From contig CM060734.1 in NCBI GenBank assembly GCA_030704615.1, positions 35,294,042-35,358,041 of the forward strand: DNA of 64,000 nt, in the 5' to 3' direction. Below the pieces are notes generated by a model, which had not been told where the DNA came from, searched no databases, and saw only the letters and a program-made list of their open reading frames with translations. This DNA is from Takakia lepidozioides (Eukaryota; Streptophyta; Takakiopsida; Takakiales; Takakiaceae). This document shows, piece after piece, positions 8,391 to 18,501 of the stretch; within the stretch, counting starts at the first letter, position 1; every line of letters starts with the position of its first letter. A program made the position numbers and the translations under genes.

Positions 8391-10140
8391 CCTCCGGTGA
8401 CAATGGGTCCAATGTCAGGCTCCCAATTGTCCTCCGTAACTGCAACCTTAAGTCCAGTGGGCTTAGAGGTAGAGGACGCGTCCCGTGGTTGCTATGCTGC
8501 AACCTCTTGAGCAGTACCCCTTCCTGCTCAGTCAATGACAAGGCCTCATCCTGCCCCATCATCTCATCATTGAGAACCTCCTCATCCCGAGAAGAATCCC
8601 CAACCTCATCCATCACAGCTGCCTTCGCTGCCAACTCCCTCTGAACCTCGAGCACCTCCCACGTGTGCCATGGATGTCTACACCTCGTGGTCCTCACCGG
8701 CTCGCCCCCACTCGCTGCCTGTACCGTCTCGGTAGGCAGAGAGACCGTCAAGGGAAGTGCACTCCGCACTCTACGTTGCTCAGCCATAGCCAAGCTGACA
8801 ATCCAGGTCAAGCAATTGAGATCCATTGCTTGCCCCAACACCTGACGACGTGATGCCTCAGAAAGAGAAGGCACCGCCGTGGTCCCAGTGGAAAACCCCA
8901 TAGCCCGCTCTCGCTCGTCGGCATTAGGCTCCACTAACTGCTGCAACTGAGCATCCCACAGGAGGCCAGGTCCACCATCCCGAAAAGCATGGGATCCTGG
9001 GAAGCTGAGCAGTGTAGGTAATGCTGCTCGTGGTTGACCCACCCTGTTGACCACTGCCAAAGGCGAACGGTCATCGTGTCTCACACGTTGAGACTGCCTT
9101 CCTGTGTCCAAAATGCCATCCACGGTGAGGTGTGCTGGCCGCTGCACCCCATCAAATGCACGCTTGAGCAGTGCGGGTGGCATCAAGTTAGTCCACCATA
9201 GTCGTGGACGATGAGCCCGTGACCCCACTGCAGCTGCATCCAGCAATACTGCTGACCCAAGCCACGACCGGACTTGATGCACACTGGCCATCACCCTGGC
9301 CCGAGAATCACCCATCAGTGGTACATTCTCCAAGATGTATGCTGGAGATACAGCTTGATGAAGCTGCAAGCAGCGCAAAATCCGCACCATCTCCCAAAAC
9401 AGACCCGTCCTCGAGTCTCGCAATCCATTGCCATGCCCGGCTGATGAATGCCCTTGGCAGGGCCAACCTGCCACTATCAGATCAATGGAGCCAACCTGCT
9501 CCAAATCTTGCGCCCCCAACAAGAAAATGTCTGCTGGCAAGGCTTGTTGGTATCCACGAACTGCAGACACAGGCAACAAGTCAGGGTACTGCTGTACCAA
9601 CTGAGCCACATGGCGCAGTGAGACGCGTCGTGCAGTCTCATCCCTCTCCACATACAGGTAACGCCTTACCCGCACACCTGCCTGTAGCACAGCAGCCAAT
9701 CCGGTGCTGATCCCGCCAAACAAGTCCAGAAGGCAAATGCCTTCATCCGGCCGCTGCCACACAAGAGGTGTGGTGTCCAATGGCGACAACTGAGGTGGCC
9801 CTGGTGCAATCACCGCACTCTCCTCCTCTCCTGACGGTACAAAAGCTTCTACCCAAGCTTGTTGCACCCGTCCATCAGCAGCTTGCTGCAAATCCTTGCT
9901 CGTACCCCACAACGGAGTGTGAGCAACCATGGCAGGCAACTCCGCCGTACCATGCATGTCATCCTGCTCTGCTGGAGGTGGCACATCCTCTGCATGGGCA
10001 TTGCCTTCCAGCAACTCTCCAGGCCAACTAACTGCAGCTGTGAAGGCGGCTAGTGTTGGCATTTGCCCCGCTGGGCAGCTGCAATACCCCCAATGAATGT
10101 CACAGGGAGCTGTGCACGGCGACCATCCCCTGACTGCCAT
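8362..10140 (-). CDS. Retrotransposon-encoded cytosine-5 DNA methyltransferase (DNMT3-like)
   Basis: One uninterrupted 592-codon frame between protease and RT. Motifs in order: I, LLDLFGGISTGL (137-148, SAM binding); II, YVERDE (163-168); IV, AGWPCQGHSS with catalytic Cys 228 (codon 9459-9457); VI, ILENVPL (Glu 271); VIII, RAHRPRLWWTN (308-318); IX/X, RAMGF and RRQVLGQAMDLN (412-442). The order is unpermuted, unlike plant DRM proteins, and HRPRLWWTN resembles DNMT3, although PCQ rather than PCN recalls DNMT1/CMT. The first 130 residues overlap the protease end in another frame (-1 relation), and residues 455-592 are a charged linker to RT. All catalytic residues are present. It would methylate DNA, perhaps element copies. 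A host gene is unlikely because protease and RT flank it closely on the same strand. Confidence 0.92.
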   Translation of the reverse strand: MAVRGWSPCTAPCDIHWGYCSCPAGQMPTLAAFTAAVSWPGELLEGNAHAEDVPPPAEQDDMHGTAELPAMVAHTPLWGTSKDLQQAADGRVQQAWVEAFVPSGEEESAVIAPGPPQLSPLDTTPLVWQRPDEGICLLDLFGGISTGLAAVLQAGVRVRRYLYVERDETARRVSLRHVAQLVQQYPDLLPVSAVRGYQQALPADIFLLGAQDLEQVGSIDLIVAGWPCQGHSSAGHGNGLRDSRTGLFWEMVRILRCLQLHQAVSPAYILENVPLMGDSRARVMASVHQVRSWLGSAVLLDAAAVGSRAHRPRLWWTNLMPPALLKRAFDGVQRPAHLTVDGILDTGRQSQRVRHDDRSPLAVVNRVGQPRAALPTLLSFPGSHAFRDGGPGLLWDAQLQQLVEPNADERERAMGFSTGTTAVPSLSEASRRQVLGQAMDLNCLTWIVSLAMAEQRRVRSALPLTVSLPTETVQAASGGEPVRTTRCRHPWHTWEVLEVQRELAAKAAVMDEVGDSSRDEEVLNDEMMGQDEALSLTEQEGVLLKRLQHSNHGTRPLPLSPLDLRLQLRRTIGSLTLDPLSPEERDDVYGGS

Positions 10141-10796
10141 CCAGGCCTGTAGGATGCTGACTCCTCCCAGAAATCCAGGGTGAAGCCCATGGGGTATAAC
10201 ACTGCCCCACCAACGAGGACATCGTAAGAGACCGCGTCTGTCACAATGGCCTTGGCTCGCATCACTGAGCCATCTACAGGATGATCCGGCTGCAGTCTAA
10301 TAGCCAACTGATGCCGTGTCATGCCGCGAGCCTGCTCTGATCCTCCCAGAGATGTCTGTATCTGGAAAGGACAAGGCTCCATATCCGCCTCCATGAGGCC
10401 CAAACCTGCAATAGCAGCTCTGCCCAACATCAGTGGCTGAGCTCCTGAGTCCAACAAGACCCGCAGTGGCCGGTACTTCTTGCCTGCCGGTCCACTCAAA
10501 GTGAAAATGCCTCCCTGGTTGTCTAACAAGACAACTCCAGGTGTCACCATGGCGCGCTCAATGGCTGGCCTAGCTGGCAGCTCCGTCAACCTGGCAGCTG
10601 CAACTTGCCATGGCGCAGCCGTGGCAGTCTTGACCCTCAAATCCGAGGATCCCTCTGCCACTATACCTTCCACTAACTCCGCAGAAGATGAAGTGACCTC
10701 CCCACTCTCACAGAGAGTTGCTGCTAGTCTGAACACTGCAGCTGGTCTCACCCCCGCGTCGCAATCATGGTTGCCGAGAACAGTGGGGCTTGACAC
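10050..10796 (-). CDS. Gypsy aspartic protease
   Basis: A 248-residue frame with the retropepsin active site LRVLLDSGAQPLMLG (DSGA at 116-119), followed by a second conserved block ending YDVLVGGAVLYPMGFTLDFW, which occupies the flap and C-terminal position. It would cleave the element polyprotein. It overlaps the methyltransferase frame by about 90 bases in a -1 relation, which could be a programmed frameshift or a mutation. The upstream junction with the linker frame at 10748-11131 also overlaps. Confidence 0.85.
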   Translation of the reverse strand: MSSPTVLGNHDCDAGVRPAAVFRLAATLCESGEVTSSSAELVEGIVAEGSSDLRVKTATAAPWQVAAARLTELPARPAIERAMVTPGVVLLDNQGGIFTLSGPAGKKYRPLRVLLDSGAQPLMLGRAAIAGLGLMEADMEPCPFQIQTSLGGSEQARGMTRHQLAIRLQPDHPVDGSVMRAKAIVTDAVSYDVLVGGAVLYPMGFTLDFWEESASYRPGWQSGDGRRAQLPVTFIGGIAAAQRGKCQH

Positions 10797-11131
10797 ACAG
10801 AGGTGGCTGCCCCCAATAACACACCGGCTGCACTAGCCTTGGTAGCAGGTGTCAGTGCTGCACGTGTAGCTCTCCCCAATGGCATAGTAACCTCCGCCTC
10901 GGTAACAGTCGGGCGAGAACTAGGTGCCATGGATGGCGTTGACACTGTCTCCGCCAAGGTGAATGACTGAGGCAGCCTCGCCTGACGGCTTGCCTCCCCA
11001 CGTTGTGGATCCAACTCCACCTCTGCACCTCGTGGCTCAGGAACTCGTGCTGCTCCTCGAGTCACGGCTGCAGCAGACTCCACCTGCTCTAGTGGTAGTG
11101 CTGCTCCGCACATGAATCCCATGCCTCCCAT
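10748..11131 (-). pseudogene. Gag-protease linker frame
   Basis: A 127-residue Ala-, Thr- and Glu-rich frame between the gag zinc knuckle and the protease, on the element's strand. It has no recognised domain and low complexity. It overlaps the protease frame by about 50 bases. It is best read as the variable gag-pol linker, displaced by frame changes at both ends. Confidence 0.5.
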
Positions 11132-11190
11132 ATCTCCTCCCTCAGGAGCAGGAGGTGGACCATCCCGCCTGGGAGCCGGTACCGCCTGAG

Positions 11191-12669
11191 CTATACCATG
11201 GCAGCGAGCCTCTGCTCTAGCTGCTGAAGCCGATTGGCCATGCCTTGGTCAACACCCTGACCTCCGCGTCCTTGGCCATGTGGAGCTTGCCCTTGGCCTG
11301 CACCTCGTGCCCGACCACCTCGTCCTCTTTGGGCTGGTCCACCTCGCCCCCGGCCACCATTGTTCCCTTGGAACTGGCCTGGGCGCAACTCAGGATGCAA
11401 GTCATAACACTGGGCATCTACATGCCCATACTTGCCACAATGCCCACACTGCAACTGTGCAGGCTGTGCTTGTGCCGGCCTTCTGCCATTCTCTGGGCAA
11501 TCTCTTTGTCCAACATATCACCCCTGGTTGCTGTTGGCCTGCAAAAGATGCCACGGGCCTCTGCACCTGAGGTCCCCTGTAAGCTCCATGGAACTTGGGC
11601 TGGGCAACCTTGCCCCCCTGACCACGCTGTTGGGCAGTCCCTTGTGCCTGTGGGCTGACAGCTGTGCCCCGTACAGGCATGTCCTTGCCAAATCCAATTG
11701 TAACAACTCGCTCCTCCACCATGTTGAGCTCAATCCGCTCAGCCAGCAGAAACACATCTGCTAATGTGGGTTGGGCTGCTTGTAACAGGGTTGCATCTCG
11801 CACCCTTCTCTTGAGCTCCTTGTCCAGAATTCCATACCAAAACTGGATTGCCTGAGCTTCAGTAACCCCTTGGGTCACACTTATCAAGCGCCTCATACGA
11901 GTGTACGCCTCTCGCAGGCTCTCACTGGGTTTGCGCTGGAAGTCTTGCAAACTTCGCAGCTTCTCTGTCCGTACACCTTGGTAGTTCCTCCGCAACTCCT
12001 GGAAGAACTCCACCACCGGGTTGAATCTAGGCACATGTGTTGTAGTTGTGGCAGGAGGAGTAGTAGCACCTTTTGAACTGGTACCACCTGCAGAAGTACC
12101 AGCACTACCTGCTCCACTACTAGTGCTGGCAGTGGGAGCTATTGGTACTGATGCAGCTACTGGTCGCGTCGTGCCTCGAGTAATGGAGACGTAGTCAGGT
12201 GACCAATACATCCTCCACTCCTCAATCTCTGCTTCATGTCCTCGCCTGAACTCGTGGTAATCGTCCATAGGCGGGCCTTCCAAATGCTGGAACAGTCCCT
12301 TCCACGCCATGAATGGGGTGAATAGCTGTGGATTGCGCATCTGCTGCAAATCACACCAGCTGTCGAACTCCTGGATAAAGTCATCCAACTCGATTGTGCC
12401 CACAGCTCCAGAGTACCTACGAGGCCCCTTGGTAGCTCCATACATCTCCTCCATGTCGTCCCACAACAATGGCGAATGAAAGTGCACACCTGTTGATGAA
12501 GCCTCCGAGTTGTGTCTGACTCTACAGTAATTGAGGGTGGCGGTGAAGGTGGTCTGAACCGAATACCTCGTCTTGTGAACCCACTCTCACTGTTACTGCC
12601 TGTAGCCGTACTCCCCTCAACACCCTTGGGTAACTCCGTAATGACACTCACAATGTGCACCTCCTCCAC
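11191..12669 (-). pseudogene. Gypsy gag (capsid and zinc knuckle), frameshifted
   Basis: The N-terminus is open from 12669 (text such as RRGIRFRPPSPPPSITVES, no clear ATG), then shifts near 12487 into a 361-residue frame. That frame holds the retrotrans_gag capsid region (WKGLFQHLEG; VVEFFQELRRNYQGV; LRSLQDFQRKPSESLREAYTRM; ILDKELKRRV). A further shift near 11520 falls inside the first zinc knuckle, where RDCPENG is in the new frame. The second knuckle, CGHCGKYGHVDAQC (CX2CX4HX4C), is intact at 11449-11408, followed by an RG-rich tail. Gag would form the virus-like particle and bind element RNA. At least two shifts make this copy defective. Confidence 0.85.
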
Positions 12670-12681
12670 GTGACACTATAA

Positions 12682-12700
12682 GGCTCTAGTACTAATCTAA
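12682..12700 (-). other. Possible primer-binding site
   Basis: The minus strand reads TTAGTACTAGAGCC, which differs at 3 of 14 positions from the TTGGTATCAGAGCC usual for plant elements primed by initiator tRNA-Met. It lies directly upstream of gag, as a PBS should. No LTR matching the 3' end was found on its outer side, so the assignment is tentative. Confidence 0.35.
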
Positions 12701-13188
12701 TAGTGACACGGGTGGGCACCTGTTGCAGTTTAAGGGTCATATCCCAATGGCTCAGGGCACCTGCACCTGCATCCACCGCAAGAACTCCTATGGTTGGCTG
12801 GTCATCAACCCAGCCTCACCATAGAAGAAACACTGGTGGTCTTGCTGGTCATCACTCCAGCCTCACCACCGACAGCATACTCTAGGATTGACCGGTGATC
12901 AAATCCGGCCTAATCCCTATGAAAGCAAGCGCCCACACAAAACCAACATGGCGCACAGTCAAGCATGCAGGTGTTGGGGGGGATCCAAACACAAGAAATC
13001 AAAACATCAACACCCCCACACCAAAATCCAGCTGCAATGCTGATCCTGCAGAATATCCCAGCCCAAAACCCCGGACTGACTGGCCTCCACCAAGAGAGGC
13101 TTTGGCAACTACAAGTACAAGGTAATGAAAATAGTACAGAGATGGAGGGGAAGAATAGAAGCCCGACCAAGCAAGATCTAATCCTGAT

Positions 13189-13937
13189 CTATGCTATCAA
13201 CTGCCAGACTTCTCTCAAAGTGCCTCGCTCTGCATGATGGTAAGGTGTAGGAGGTATATCTATGTCCAGAAACCTGCCACTAACCTTGTCCCAAGCTACA
13301 GTAGCTCGCTCTAACCAACCCTCCTCCTCTTTCTGCCAGGTAGAGACAAAGCAATACTCCCCTATCTCCCGCTCACTGAACACTAAAGAAAACAAAGGTA
13401 GGGTCTGATAGTCTCTCCACTCGAAAGCTTTGAGACGGTTGCGGGTGTCCTCATTGCGAATGATTGCATCCCCTTCAGATAGAACAAACTTGTTCTCGGT
13501 AATGAACCCCCGCTCGTGGTTGCCTTGTGCAGAGCGTGTCCGGCTGCAACGCTGTCTGATTGCACAAACTTGTGTAGCTCCTGCTCCTCTACTCCAGTAC
13601 ACCACGGCCTTGTGGCTGAACACCTTGGTCCCCGGGGCTGTCTTTGGCTGTGTTCCAAGCCTAGCTTTCACCCACTTTGGTATTCACCTACAGCTGCAGA
13701 ACTGCTGGCTCCAACAGAGTTCTGACTGTCCAAGGCGATATTGAGGCCCTCAATGCCAACTACAACAGTCTGTTGTCTACTGCTAATGCCTGACTCCCAG
13801 TATGCAATCAACTCGTCCAACTGTTCTCCACTCAAATCAGTCTGAGTTCCTTGGGAAACATAAATCCTGTCCCCTTGTGTGCACAGACTAAGAGAAGAGA
13901 CCTGCCCTTCAATTACGTCCTCATTTCCCCCAGCCAT
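13189..13937 (-). CDS. Unknown ORF pair upstream of gag
   Basis: Two overlapping minus-strand frames precede gag. The first (13937-13668, 89 residues) begins MAGGNEDVIEGQVSSL and has an ATG start. The second (about 13680-13189, about 163 residues) has no ATG of its own and joins by a shift at the first frame's TGA. It contains mixed charged and aromatic text (KVFSHKAVVYWSRG, then FSEREIGEYCFVSTW). I recognise no family. Being on the element's strand and inside the 343-bp repeats, it could be an extra element protein or a captured host fragment. About 500 bases of non-coding leader separate it from gag. Confidence 0.4.
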
Positions 13938-13939
13938 GC

Positions 13940-15980
<2,041 letters not shown>

Positions 15981-15984
15981 GCAT

Positions 15985-16134
15985 TTTTAAGTCTCTCCTT
16001 GTGTACTCCAAAGCCTCTGGTGACTTGGTAGCTTCAGCAACTGTAATAACAGTGGCGGCTCCGGCATCGTCATCCTCCAGGCGTTTCAGGGCACGCTGAA
16101 TCTTGTGGTCACATTCAATGATATGCTTCTCAAA
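15985..16134 (-). pseudogene. LUC7-like splicing factor, isolated exon fragment
   Basis: Minus strand from 16134 reads FEKHIIECDHKIQRALKRLE, then DDDAGAATVITVAEATKSPEAL. This matches the CDRKIQRA.KRLE region of LUC7/LUC7L U1-snRNP-associated proteins and the following helix. A TAG just before TTTGAG could be a splice acceptor. Similarity fades after PEALE, and a stop occurs at 15947. No other LUC7 exon, with its CCCH and C2H2 fingers, was found nearby, so this is a fragment, perhaps captured together with the flanking transposon sequence. Confidence 0.65.
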
Positions 16135-16230
16135 CTAAGCACTACTTACACATAGGTAATCTTGCAAGTGCTAACCCTCAACTCCTACCTTGCACTCACA
16201 GGTAAGAGATCATCTTTCTCGAGTGATAGA

Positions 16231-16573
16231 AAACCCACGAACACACTGTTTACACAAAACATGAAAACCAAACCATCACTCTTAGAAATAGTAGTCGAGC
16301 CAGGGGCACCCCAAGCTATGGGGACTCCACCCCACAACAACCTACACTCCCATCATGAGTACACTAAGATCTAAACGCATGCAGGAGCTCGGTCGCGCAG
16401 GCTCAACTCGAGAAAGATGAGCCGCGCGACTGCCGCTCTCGTGAAGATAAGACGGACCAGGTGTCAAACTAAACTTGACACCTGATTTAACACTTGACCT
16501 AAATCCAAGTGTTAAATACAAATAATTAGTTTTATTCTAGCTGTTTTCACACTGTGCTTATTTAACTTGACAG
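16231..16573. repeat. 343-bp direct repeat, second copy
   Basis: Starts AAACCCACGAACACAC and ends TTATTTAACTTGACAG. It is identical in length to 4671-5013 with 4 substitutions (98.8% identity) and in the same orientation. It may be the 5' LTR core of the gypsy element or an independent copy of another short repeat. The 89-bp sequence that flanks the left copy is absent here, and no clear target-site duplication is visible. Confidence 0.85.
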
Positions 16574-16581
16574 TGCGTTAA

Positions 16582-16637
16582 CACCATGAAGAGTAGGATA
16601 AAATAACAATTAACCACTTAATACTCTTCACATGGTT
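16582..16637. repeat. Short hairpin-forming inverted repeat
   Basis: ACCATGAAGAGTA (from 16582) is mirrored by TACTCTTCACATGGT (to about 16637) with a two-base bulge. It lies directly beside the 343-bp repeat. It could be a small MITE or a local hairpin. Confidence 0.45.
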
Positions 16638-16718
16638 TCTAGTATTATTTGTGCAGAGTATAAAAATAACATTTAGAGTGAAATAACACATAAGTAGGTA
16701 ACAGTAAAACAAGGTTGA

Positions 16719-16721
<3 letters not shown>

Positions 16722-16769
<48 letters not shown>
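16722..16769. repeat. (TA)n microsatellite
   Basis: A run of about 24 perfect TA units, bounded by GACTG on the left and ATTAAATTG on the right. Confidence 0.95.
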
Positions 16770-16775
<6 letters not shown>

Positions 16776-17502
16776 TTGAATTAAAATAAACTCGCCCACA
16801 TAGCCAAACTATGTGTAAGTATGATCTACATCAGGCAATAGGAATTGATGCTATAATACAAAATAGGAGACCAATATGTAGCGCGTCTAGGGAATTAGGT
16901 TGGTGTTGTTGAGTATTGTGGTATTGTGGCCTTGCCCATGACAATGTCTCGATTGGCCCAGGGGGCTTACTTGTACAACGTTGTCTTACAAAAGTGAATA
17001 GTGTTCTTTTACAAAAAAGAAGATGAGTGTTTGGTTGTTCGTGGTTGTGAGGCTTGGGCATATGTAGCTTGTAATTTCGCAAGAAAAAATTAATATGCTT
17101 GAAGTAAAACACATCGAAAAGATTGTCCAAGTACACCTTTATTCAATGTAGAGAACACTTTTGTTTTTGGACATTTTTGATTGGTCCAAATTTTTGGGGG
17201 GAGTAGCAGTGGGATGCTTGAAGGAGTTATGGACTCTATAGTGATGAAGGTGCGTAAAGTGGGGAGAATGATGTCTAGGCGCAAGATGGAGAGATGAAAT
17301 GTGGCTATGGTGGCGGTTGTGACTAAGGCCGTTGGTAGGAGCTAAATAGGGAATCCCTATATTGATAAGGAACAGATAAATGTGAGAAAGGTGAGGTGGA
17401 AGTAGCAGGGCACTAAAGTAGTGGATAGTAGAGGTTTTAGCAGTGAGGTGCATTAGGAGGCACGGAAGAGGAGTGCTCTGCCCCCCAACATCGACGCTTT
17501 AG

Positions 17503-17630
17503 TTGGCGTAATATGGCTCAAAGGGATATGATTTCATGGAATGCTATGGTAACAAGATGTGCTCAATATGGATGTGGGAGGAAGGTCCCACAACTTTTTG
17601 AACAAATGGAACATGAGGGCTTGAAGTGCT
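17503..17630 (+). pseudogene. PPR repeat fragment
   Basis: The plus strand reads NMAQRDMISWNAMVTR, then CAQYGCGRKVPQLFEQMEHEG, a PLS-class pentatricopeptide unit very like those at 40.3-43.0 kb (NMAQRNVVSWNAMIAG). Only about one motif and a half remains, without a start, and the downstream text loses the pattern. It is a relic of a duplicated PPR gene. Confidence 0.7.
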
Positions 17631-18501
17631 TCAAGCCAATGATGCTACATTGTGAGCCCAGGCCGTGAGCCTGCTAGCCTAGGTTCACGCTTTCCACATG
17701 GCAAGCGTACGAGGATATCTATACCTATGGGAAAAAAATACCCAACCCCCCCCCCACCCCTGCAGATGATTGTAGAACAATCAAGAATAGGAGCTCTAGT
17801 GGGAATAGGACTAGCTCTAGTGTTAGGAGCTTCAAGAACGTGAAGGGTTGAAAGTTGAAGGCCCCAACTTGGCCTTGTAATACAGTTGTTACAAGGGAAG
17901 CGCCTGGCAGGCCCACAGTGATCCTTGGAAACTGTTTGCTCTTTGAGTCACGCTCCATTCATGCCTGCCATGGAACCCAGTTCGTCACACGGCACTGCTT
18001 TTGTCGTCCTGCTGCCAAGTGCACGGAAGCTCCTCTCCATCTTTCCTTCCTTCATACTCGTGTGGTCGCACTGCGATTCTGCGCAGCATTAAACCAGAAA
18101 GAGATCATGTTACTTGTGCTTACTATATCATGCATACGTGGATAAACCTTCTAAAATTGCTCTCTCCAGTATGTAAATCAAATGATCACCTCATCGGCTC
18201 AGAAGTATCGTCTTCGGCAATCTTTCGTGGTGACCAGTACAGTTGGAGGTGGAGGTCTTGGGGCAGCGGACAACGTGACATCCATGCCCCGAGTCTCTTT
18301 AAGAGATACAGCTTCCCTACGGCAGTTTCCCACTTCCACTGGTCAGTTTCCTCATTGTGGGTCTTTCAAATTTTCGAGACACTAGGCACTCATGACCAAG
18401 TAAAGCTTCTTCCATATAACGATGGTCTTAAGAAAGTCTGCAATGAGCCAGTCCCCTTGTAATCAACAGTTGCTAGTATTTTTTCTGACCGAGGATTCAG
18501 A

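Larger units (their letters stand above)
4581..12700 (-). mobile_element. Ty3/gypsy LTR retrotransposon encoding a DNA methyltransferase and a PHD finger
   Basis: Reading on the minus strand the order is gag (12669-11191), protease (10796-10050), cytosine-5 methyltransferase (10140-8362), reverse transcriptase and RNase H (about 8390-7007), integrase (7010-5784) and a PHD finger (5674-5360). RT before integrase defines Ty3/gypsy. A purine-rich tract (minus CTAGGGGGGCG, about 5102-5112) abuts a segment starting TGTGGCAGAC, the expected PPT and 3' LTR edge. A tRNA-primer-like site lies near 12687-12700. Coding is split by several frame changes and one stop, so this copy is probably non-autonomous. 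The body is visibly more GC-rich than its surroundings. LTR limits are uncertain; see the repeat entries. Confidence 0.85.

Noticed and set aside
8207-10053. Several plus-strand open frames opposite the methyltransferase and RT
   Set aside because: They are antisense shadows of well-supported minus-strand domains and carry no motif of their own.
8362-10140. Methyltransferase as a host DRM or DNMT3 gene hit by an insertion
   Set aside because: It is intronless, in the same orientation and tightly packed between protease and RT, with unpermuted motifs. A host gene would show introns and UBA or PWWP regions.
12703-13180. 5' LTR of the gypsy element directly right of the primer-like site
   Set aside because: No matching copy of this sequence was seen near the 3' end at 4.5-5.1 kb, so I cannot support it as an LTR.
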